DNA from: a virus
Direction: 5' to 3' (one strand)
IMG/VR virus record: IMGVR_UViG_3300048919_000553
Coordinates: 1 to 55,163 of that record
DNA length: 55,163 nucleotides
Under the pieces are notes generated by a model, which ran no database searches, was not told where the DNA came from, and worked only from the letters and a program-made list of their open reading frames with translations. Shown here piece after piece: positions 47,575 to 53,607 of the stretch. Within the stretch, counting starts at the first letter, position 1. Each line of letters opens with the position of its first letter. Made by a program: the position numbers and the translations under genes.

Positions 47575-47732
47575 GCCGCATCGACCCAGACCTCGACCAG
47601 GCCCGCCTGCGCGTCGAGGAACGGCGTGCCCTGCTGCCGCTGGCCCCGGCCGATCGTGTCGGTCAGGTGCAGGAGCAGATTGCCACGGCCGAGGCCGACC
47701 AGCCGCCCGCTGCCGGACCGGCCGGGCCGTGA
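47571..47732 (+). CDS. Small helical protein
   Basis: 53 aa from GTG 47571 (VSRIDPDLDQARLRVEERRA; RVGQVQEQIATAEADQPPAA). Likely coiled coil. Unknown; part of the FtsK-like gene operon. Confidence 0.5.
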   Translation: MSRIDPDLDQARLRVEERRALLPLAPADRVGQVQEQIATAEADQPPAAGPAGP

Positions 47733-48274
47733 GCCGTTTCCGACGCAGGTCGGACGGGCCCGGCGACGACTACCTGCGAACCGTCACCGGCCCGGCGGCC
47801 GTCCCCGCGGCTGAGCCGGACGAGTTTGGCGTGCCCGTCGACATCGTCATCGCGCCGGCCGCGTCCACCGTGGACGAGCTGCTATCCCGGCTCGACCGGC
47901 TACGCCAGGGTGGGCGGCTGGTCGGTCCGCACCGCATCGTCGTCACGACGATCACCACACCGGACCCCGTCCCGGTTTCGGAGCCGGCCCGACCCGACCC
48001 GGCCGATCGGGTCGGATCGGGTCCCGATCGGATCTCCGATCCAGCCGATCGGCCACCCGATCCGCAGCCCCTCGCACTCACCCCCAGCCCGGGCGGATCC
48101 GATCCGGCGCCGCCCACCGAAGAGGCGGTCGCGCTGCTGATCGGCCGGCTGAACGGCCGGCCGGTGACCGCCGACCAGCTGCGCCTCGGCCTGCGGATTG
48201 GCTCTGAAAAGGCCCGTGAACTGCGGGAACAGGTCAACGCCGAGCTGTACCCCCAGGCAGGTGACTCCCGATGA
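47729..48274 (+). CDS. Protein preceding the FtsK-like translocase, carries CCGATC repeats
   Basis: 181 aa from GTG 47729. N-terminal alpha/beta part (PVDIVIAPAASTVDELLSRL; RIVVTTITTPDPVPV), a low-complexity Asp/Arg/Pro middle (RPDPADRVGSGPDRISDPAD) encoded by DNA full of CCGATC-type sites, and a C-terminal winged-helix-like segment (AVALLIGRLNGRPVTADQLR LGLRIGSEKARELREQVNAE) that resembles DNA-binding tails of Tra/Spd accessory proteins. Probably a partner of the translocase. Confidence 0.62.
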   Translation: MSRFRRRSDGPGDDYLRTVTGPAAVPAAEPDEFGVPVDIVIAPAASTVDELLSRLDRLRQGGRLVGPHRIVVTTITTPDPVPVSEPARPDPADRVGSGPDRISDPADRPPDPQPLALTPSPGGSDPAPPTEEAVALLIGRLNGRPVTADQLRLGLRIGSEKARELREQVNAELYPQAGDSR

Positions 48275-48395
48275 CCACAGACGAGAGGACCCCAGTCGAC
48301 GTGCCGATCGGACAGACGACCCATCCGATCGAAGATCCGATCCGACCCGATCCTGAGCGGATCATCGATCGGCACGGCAGCCGGCTACCCGATCG
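48003..48395. repeat. Cluster of phased CCGATC/GATCGG sites
   Basis: Fifteen GATC sites with a CCGATCSG-like core. The first six start at 48003, 48013, 48024, 48035, 48045 and 48057, i.e. spaced 10-12 bp (one helical turn). A second group lies at 48304-48395 in the first codons of the FtsK-like gene. Resembles clustered recognition sites of TraB/FtsK translocases or a partition site. Confidence 0.6.
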
Positions 48396-50571
48396 CCGAC
48401 CGGCGGCGCGGGCGTTGGACCGGCGGTCAACAGCCTGGTGGCGGCCCGATGGCGACGGTGGCTGGCGTTACATCGTGTGGGGCCGGATCCGCCGCATCGA
48501 CGAGCCGCCCACTCCACGTCAACCCGCAGGGATTGCGGCCGGCCGGGCGGCGCGCCGCGCTCTCTACCGGATCTACCGCGGCCACATCATCCCGACCCGC
48601 CGAGGTTTCGACGCGCTCACGTTCGGGGTGATCCGCGAACAGATCCGCCACGCCCGCACGGCCGGCGACCAGGCCGCGCTCGCCGACTGGATCGACCGCC
48701 TGGAGCAGCTCCGCGACAGCCGCCGGGCCCGGATCCGCGACCTACCCCAGATCATCGCGTCCCTGGCCATCGCGGCGGCCGCCGGCGGCGCGGCCGTCAC
48801 CGTGCTGCTGCTGGGCGGCGGGATCGCGGTCGTGGTCACCCATCCGGCGGGCTGGGGCTGGAACGACTGGTTCACCTTCTGGGGCGGCCTCGTCGGCACC
48901 GGCATGACCGTCCTGGTCATCGGCCTACGGATCGGTGTGTGGATCGCCCCACTGGGCTGGCTGCTCGCGACCTGGCGGGCCGGCCGGCCTATCCCCGGCA
49001 GCGAACCCACCTGGATGCTCGCCCCGGCGCTACGCGCCGCCGAAACCGAACCGATCACCCCATCGCTCGTCGTCGTCGCCCTACGCGACCTGGGCCTGGC
49101 CCGGCTACGACGCTCGATCCAGGCGATGCCCGACGCCGGCGCGGCGATGCTCTCAACGATCCGAACCGCGGGCTGCGGCGTCGAACTCGAGGTACGCCTG
49201 CCCTCAGGCACCTCGACCGACGAGATCCAGGCCCGGGCCCGCAAACTCGCCGAGAACCTGTCCCGCCACGAACACGAGCTGAACATCTCGATCCCACCCG
49301 AGCAGGCCCGCACCGTGCGCCTGTGGGTGGCCGACACCGGCGCCCTCGACGAACCCGTCGGCCCGTCACCGCTGCTCCTCGACCCGGACCTGACCGCCGA
49401 CTACTACACCGCCCGGGCACCGCTGGGCCCGAACCTGCGCGGCGACCCGGTCGGCATCTCCCTGTTCCAACGGCACCTGACGATGACCGGCCAGTCCAAC
49501 CAGGGCAAAACCGCCTCCCTGCGGTCAATCGCCCTGTGGCTCGCGCAGGACCCGACGGTGGAGTTCCGCATCGGCGATCTGAAGGGGGTGGGCGACTGGC
49601 GGATGTTCACCGGCCTGGCCACCGTCCTGATCCAGGGGCCGACCGAAGCACACGTCATCGCGGTCACGGAGATGCTCGAGGCGGTTGTTATCGAGATGCA
49701 GCGGCGCATCGTCGCGTTGGAACAGTCCGGGGCCACTGACGGGGTCACCCGGGACATGGCCCACGCCCCTGGGTCTGGGTTCCATCCGATCGTGGCGCTC
49801 GTCGACGAGGCGCAGGTCCCGTTCATGTGCCCCGCCGTCGACGAGCTCAAGCGGCCGTACGGCGGGACCAAGGCCAACAGCCGGTTCTTCAAGGCCAGCC
49901 GGGAGATTCTCAACCAGGGGCGGGCCGTCAACGTCACCCTGTGGCTGGGCACGCAGGACCCGACGAACGCGAACTTCCCCGCGCTGATCCGCGAAGCCGC
50001 CCACATCCGCGCCGCCATCAAGCTCGGTACCGAGGAGCAGGCGCGGATGGCGAACGGCGACCCGGCCGTCGACAACGGCGCCGCCCCCCACAAGCTGCGC
50101 CTCGACCTCGACAAAGGCACCCTCGTCATCTCCGGCTCCGGGATCAAATTCCCACCCGGCCAGCTCTACGAAACGATCCGAGGGCATTACATCTCCGGCG
50201 CAGACGGCAACACGCTGGCCGAGCGGGCCAAAGCCCGCCGCCGCCCGGCGCTCACCGATGACGGCACCTTCGAAGACGACAACGAACCGCGCGACGCGTT
50301 GGCCGACGTCGAAATGGTGCTGGGCGTCGAACCGCGGGTCCTCACCCAGGAAGTCCTCGCCCGGCTGCGCGACCTCGCCCCCGGGGTGTACGGCGGCTGG
50401 ACGTTCCCCGACCTCACCGGGCTGCTCGCCGAATGGGGTGCCGAGCCGTACAAGTCCGACGGCCGAATGGTCGTCGGCCTCAGCAAGGTCCGCGCAGCCC
50501 TCACACGCCGTGACCAGACCGGCCAGGGAGGTGGCAGGGAGGCAGGGAGAACTCCCTACCCCACTCCCTGA
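48271..50571 (+). CDS. FtsK/SpoIIIE-like DNA translocase with two TM segments
   Basis: 766 aa. Basic N-terminal region, two membrane helices at about 161-190 (AIAAAAGGAAVTVLLLGGGI) and 201-235 (FTFWGGLVGTGMTVLVIGLR). Motor domain: Walker A TGQSNQGKT (about 405-413), RIGDLKGVGDWRMF, Walker B HPIVALVDEAQ (about 505-515), RAVNVTLWLGTQDPTNANFP and IRAAIKLGTEEQARMANGD, as in FtsK/SpoIIIE/TraB motors. A C-terminal domain (EVLARLRDLAPGVYGGWTFP DLTGLLAEWG then VVGLSKVRAAL) looks like the winged-helix gamma module that reads 8-bp DNA motifs. In actinomycete conjugative elements one such protein moves dsDNA between cells; in a phage it may aid partition, prophage transfer or genome entry. Confidence 0.88.
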   Translation: MTTDERTPVDVPIGQTTHPIEDPIRPDPERIIDRHGSRLPDRRPAARALDRRSTAWWRPDGDGGWRYIVWGRIRRIDEPPTPRQPAGIAAGRAARRALYRIYRGHIIPTRRGFDALTFGVIREQIRHARTAGDQAALADWIDRLEQLRDSRRARIRDLPQIIASLAIAAAAGGAAVTVLLLGGGIAVVVTHPAGWGWNDWFTFWGGLVGTGMTVLVIGLRIGVWIAPLGWLLATWRAGRPIPGSEPTWMLAPALRAAETEPITPSLVVVALRDLGLARLRRSIQAMPDAGAAMLSTIRTAGCGVELEVRLPSGTSTDEIQARARKLAENLSRHEHELNISIPPEQARTVRLWVADTGALDEPVGPSPLLLDPDLTADYYTARAPLGPNLRGDPVGISLFQRHLTMTGQSNQGKTASLRSIALWLAQDPTVEFRIGDLKGVGDWRMFTGLATVLIQGPTEAHVIAVTEMLEAVVIEMQRRIVALEQSGATDGVTRDMAHAPGSGFHPIVALVDEAQVPFMCPAVDELKRPYGGTKANSRFFKASREILNQGRAVNVTLWLGTQDPTNANFPALIREAAHIRAAIKLGTEEQARMANGDPAVDNGAAPHKLRLDLDKGTLVISGSGIKFPPGQLYETIRGHYISGADGNTLAERAKARRRPALTDDGTFEDDNEPRDALADVEMVLGVEPRVLTQEVLARLRDLAPGVYGGWTFPDLTGLLAEWGAEPYKSDGRMVVGLSKVRAALTRRDQTGQGGGREAGRTPYPTP

Positions 50572-50691
50572 CCCCTCGCCACCCGGCCTGACCTGCACAG
50601 GCAGGCCGCCAGGGAGTCGGAACACCGACCCATCCCTGACCCGCCGCGACCCCCAGACGGACACGGTCGGCAACCCAGACCGAGGTCCCTG
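50524..50691. repeat. CAGGGAG/CTCCCTG site cluster after the translocase gene
   Basis: CAGGGAG-type motif at 50524, 50535, 50543 and 50610, complementary CTCCCT or TCCCTG at 50552, 50564, 50633 and 50686. The gap 50572-50749 has no gene and includes a GGCCTG/CAGGCC hairpin. Could be a regulator, partition or translocase target. Confidence 0.5.
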
Positions 50692-50749
50692 ACCGGCAAC
50701 TACCCCCACTCACAGTTACCCACGCTGTCAACGGAAAGGATCGAGGAAC

Positions 50750-50935
50750 GTGAGATTCAAGAAAGGCGACCGCATTACAGGCGGCCGCGCCGGGTGGACA
50801 GCAAACGGAACCGTCAGCGGCATCCGCGATGAGAAAGAGTTCACCCAGGGCGAGGAGCGCACCGTATTCGTCAGATGGGACGGCACCACCTTCACCGAAG
50901 ACGAGATGGGAGTAAGTGAAGTCAAGCCAGAATAA
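50750..50935 (+). CDS. Small SH3-like beta protein
   Basis: 61 aa from GTG 50750 with GAGGA upstream (VRFKKGDRITGGRAGWTANG TVSGIRDEKE; RTVFVRWDGTTFTEDEMGVS). Strand pattern resembles a small KOW/SH3-type barrel. Function unknown. Confidence 0.6.
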   Translation: MRFKKGDRITGGRAGWTANGTVSGIRDEKEFTQGEERTVFVRWDGTTFTEDEMGVSEVKPE

Positions 50936-50956
50936 TCAAAGGTAAAGGAACAAGCT

Positions 50957-51145
50957 GTGAAGATCCCGAAACCTCGTCAGGGCGCAGCGCCCATGGGATG
51001 CTGCCCGGCCTGCGGCAACCCGTTCACCACCGCCGACCCAGCCACCCCGATCACCCCGCCGCCGGACTCGTGGTCGACCGGCAAGCCCGTTCACCGGTCG
51101 CACACCACCGACCCGCGCAGCGGCTTCTACGGCTGCGCCCAATGA
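50957..51145 (+). CDS. Small zinc-ribbon protein
   Basis: 62 aa from GTG 50957. GCCPACGNPF supplies a C-x2-C knuckle, HRSH and a late Cys (FYGCAQ) may complete the site. Overlaps the next ATG by 4 bp. Confidence 0.55.
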   Translation: MKIPKPRQGAAPMGCCPACGNPFTTADPATPITPPPDSWSTGKPVHRSHTTDPRSGFYGCAQ

Positions 51146-51315
51146 AGCGCCAAACACAGGCCGACCGTGACGCCGCGGTAAGGGCCGCGCACGAGGACAA
51201 CGTCGCCGACACGGCGGATGTCGCCGAGCAGTGGGGCGCAGACCTGTCCCAACTGTCGCCGGCCGATCGGAATGCGGTTCGCGCCGCCCGTGCGGCACGT
51301 GACAGCAGGCGCTGA
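51142..51315 (+). CDS. Small hypothetical protein
   Basis: 57 aa (MKRQTQADRDAAVRAAHEDN; AEQWGADLSQLSPADRNAVR). Helical. Ends 35 bp before the TGACGGAT array. Confidence 0.5.
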   Translation: MKRQTQADRDAAVRAAHEDNVADTADVAEQWGADLSQLSPADRNAVRAARAARDSRR

Positions 51316-51350
51316 CGGCCCGCTCCAGCCCGCCGGAGCCAACCGGAGAC

Positions 51351-51388
51351 TGACGGATGTTGACGGATACTGACGGATAGGGCAGTGT
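51351..51388 (+). promoter_or_regulatory. Three TGACGGAT repeats before the SF1 helicase
   Basis: TGACGGAT at 51351, 51361 and 51371 (10-bp period). TTGACG (51360-51365), 17 bp, CAGTGT (51383-51388). Same array as at 46263. Transcript start would be near 51395. Confidence 0.7.
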
Positions 51389-51422
51389 GCGGGTACCGCC
51401 CCACGCACCTGGGAGACCGCCC

Positions 51423-53171
51423 GTGTCCTCACCGTTCACCACCATCGGCCCCCCGCCGACCACCCCCGTCCAACCCTCCCCGTTCGTCACCCTCGCACCA
51501 CCAGCGATGCCACCGGCCAACGCGACGCCGGTGGCATCGCCATTCGTCACCCTCGCCACCCCGCCGACCGCGGCCGACACCATGCCGCCGGTGTCCATCG
51601 GTGGCGCGGTCGTTGACGAGCTGCGGCGCGATGGCCTCCTTCCCGCAGCAGCCCAAACCAGACCCGCGCCCACCGATGAGCAGGCTCGGGCCCGGGACCT
51701 CTACCTGACCGGCGGCAGCCTGGTCATCGAGGCCGGCGCCGGCACCGGGAAGACGACCACCCTGGCGCAGCTCGCCAACGCCGCGCCAAACCGCTCCGGC
51801 GTGTACATCGCGTTCAACAAGGCGATCGTCCAGGACGCCAAGCGCAGCTTCCCGCACCACATCGACCCGTCGACCGCCCACTCACTAGCCTGGCGGGCCG
51901 TCGTCGGCTCGCAGGCCTCCCCGTGGGCTGCCCGGCTCGCCGCGGCGCGGATGCGCTCATCGGAGATCGCGAAGATCCTCGGGATCACCGAGGGCATCCA
52001 GGTCGAGACGCCAGTCGGTCCGAAGACGATCGGCCCGTGGCGGCTCGCCGGCTGGGTAATCCGCGCGCTCGACAGCTTCTGCCAGACCGCCGACTTCGCG
52101 CCCACGGCGAAGCACTTCCCGCTGCTGACCGGTGTCGACCTGCAACGCGGCCCCTACCTCAACAACAAGCGGCTGGCCGCTGAGATGACCCCCTACCTGC
52201 TGCGCGCCTGGGTCGACACCAACGACCCCCACGGCCGCCTACCCTGGCCCCACGCCCGTTATCTCAAGTTGTGGCAGCTGTCCTCGCCCAACCTGGGCCG
52301 CCAGGTCGTCCTCTGCGACGAAGCCCAGGACCTCTCCCCGGTCATCCGCGACGTCGTCAACGGGCAGGTGTCCTGCGGATCCCAGGTCGTGTGGGTGGGT
52401 GACTCCGCCCAGCAGATCTACAGCTTCACCGGCGCGATCGACGCGCTCGCCCGAGCCGACGCGCAGCACCGCGCCCAGCTCACCCAGTCCTGGCGGTTCG
52501 GCCAGCCGATCGCCGACACCGCCAACCGCCTCCTCGACACGCTCGACGCGTCGCTACGCCTCACCGGCAACCCGACCAGGGACAGCACCCTCGGCAAGGT
52601 CTGGCACGACGACGACGGCCCAGGCCCCATCGCCGTGCTCACCCGCTCCAACGCCGCCGCCCTGCTGGAACTCATCGACGCACTCGACATGGGCATCCCC
52701 GCCCACCTCGTCGGCGGCGGGACCGAGCTGGCCGCGTTCACCCGCGCCGCCGACCAGCTCCAACAACGCAAGCGCGTCGACCACCCCGACCTGTGCCTGT
52801 TCGGCAGCTGGTCGGAGGTTCAGCACTACGTGGACACCGACGAGCAGGGCGGCGACCTGAAGCTCCTCGTCAACCTCGTCGACCGGTTCGGCCCGATCCG
52901 CATCCTGCGCGCCATCGAACAGATGCCCGCCGAGTCAGCGGCCCGGCTGGTCATCTCAACGGCCCACAAGGCCAAGGGCCGCGAATGGGACTTCGTCAGG
53001 TTGGCCGACGACTTCCCGACCGGCCTACACCCCACCACCGAACAGCCCGTACCCGTCGCCGCCGAGGAGCTCCGCCTGCTGTACGTCGCGGTCACCCGCG
53101 CCCGCAAGCGCCTCGACATCTCCGATGTGGAGATCTTCGGCCGGCTGGCGGATATCGAGGTGGCCTGGTGA
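51423..53171 (+). CDS. SF1 DNA helicase, UvrD/PcrA-like
   Basis: 582 aa. GTG 51423 is chosen because GGGAG (51411-51415) is 7 bp upstream and because it lies after the promoter. Motif I EAGAGTGKTTT (about 103-111), Ia region AFNKAIVQDAKRSFP, motif II LCDEAQDLSP (about 297-306), motif III WVGDSAQQIYSFTGA, motif IV SWRFGQPIADTANRL, motif V STAHKAKGREWDFV and motif VI LLYVAVTRARKRLD (about 552-565). Translocates 3'-5' on ssDNA; possibly an Fbh1/Srs2-type enzyme that controls recombination. N-terminal extension carries SPFTTI, SPFVTL and SPFVTL (residues 3-8, 19-24, 39-44), matching the C-terminus GPFTTI of the Cas4-like nuclease. Confidence 0.92.
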   Translation: MSSPFTTIGPPPTTPVQPSPFVTLAPPAMPPANATPVASPFVTLATPPTAADTMPPVSIGGAVVDELRRDGLLPAAAQTRPAPTDEQARARDLYLTGGSLVIEAGAGTGKTTTLAQLANAAPNRSGVYIAFNKAIVQDAKRSFPHHIDPSTAHSLAWRAVVGSQASPWAARLAAARMRSSEIAKILGITEGIQVETPVGPKTIGPWRLAGWVIRALDSFCQTADFAPTAKHFPLLTGVDLQRGPYLNNKRLAAEMTPYLLRAWVDTNDPHGRLPWPHARYLKLWQLSSPNLGRQVVLCDEAQDLSPVIRDVVNGQVSCGSQVVWVGDSAQQIYSFTGAIDALARADAQHRAQLTQSWRFGQPIADTANRLLDTLDASLRLTGNPTRDSTLGKVWHDDDGPGPIAVLTRSNAAALLELIDALDMGIPAHLVGGGTELAAFTRAADQLQQRKRVDHPDLCLFGSWSEVQHYVDTDEQGGDLKLLVNLVDRFGPIRILRAIEQMPAESAARLVISTAHKAKGREWDFVRLADDFPTGLHPTTEQPVPVAAEELRLLYVAVTRARKRLDISDVEIFGRLADIEVAW

Positions 53172-53374
53172 TCCGCCACCTGGTGAACCGCTACTGGGCA
53201 GCCGTCGCTGGGTTCGCCCTGGCCCTGTTCATCGCTGGCCTGCCGATCGGAATGGTAATCGAGGGCCGACACCAACACGCCGCACCGGCCGTGGTGCCCG
53301 CGGCGGTGACGTGCTCCGTTCCGGCCGTGCGGGACACCGGGTTGGTCGTCATCCCCGCAGGGATGATCGGCTGA
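53168..53374 (+). CDS. Small membrane-anchored protein
   Basis: 68 aa from GTG 53168 (VIRHLVNRYWAAVAGFALAL FIAGLPIGMVIE then extracellular-like AAVTCSVPAVRDTGLVVIPA). One TM helix. Sits between helicase and excisionase; stop shares one base with the next ATG. Unknown. Confidence 0.55.
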   Translation: MIRHLVNRYWAAVAGFALALFIAGLPIGMVIEGRHQHAAPAVVPAAVTCSVPAVRDTGLVVIPAGMIG

Positions 53375-53607
53375 TGGCGTCGCGTGTGAAGGCCCCGGCC
53401 GTCCGGCCGGCCGGGGAGCGCCGCGAACTGCTCACCCTGCTGCAGGTCTGGGACGAGCTGGGGATCTCCGAATCGACCTGGTACGAGTGGCGAGACCGCG
53501 GCGACATCCCCAAGACGATCAAGTTGCCGAACCGGCAGATCCGCGTCGACCGCGTCGACCTGAACGCCTGGCTCGACGGCCGCACCGTCGACCCCGAAGC
53601 CGCATGA
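53374..53607 (+). CDS. xis: Excisionase / AlpA-type HTH protein
   Basis: 77 aa. LLTLLQVWDELGISESTWYE WRDRGDIPKTIKLPNRQIRV DRVDLNAWLDGRTV is a MerR-superfamily winged helix, as in actinomycete Xis proteins (helix, turn, helix with W-x-x-R-G-D-I-P, wing, then R-V-D-L-x-x-W-L). Directly upstream of and overlapping the integrase start, the standard Xis-Int layout. It should bind arm sites at the attachment region and bias recombination to excision. Confidence 0.85.
   Translation: MASRVKAPAVRPAGERRELLTLLQVWDELGISESTWYEWRDRGDIPKTIKLPNRQIRVDRVDLNAWLDGRTVDPEAA

Noticed and set aside
48438-49739. 433-aa open frame inside the FtsK-like gene in another frame
   Set aside because: Arg/Pro/Gly-rich with no motif; the long open frame comes from the high GC of the overlapped gene, whose own frame has clear Walker motifs.
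48271-50571. Calling the whole element an integrative conjugative element (AICE)
   Set aside because: An FtsK-like motor and Xis/Int are present, but so is a full set of terminase, head, tail and lysis genes, so a temperate phage is the better description.
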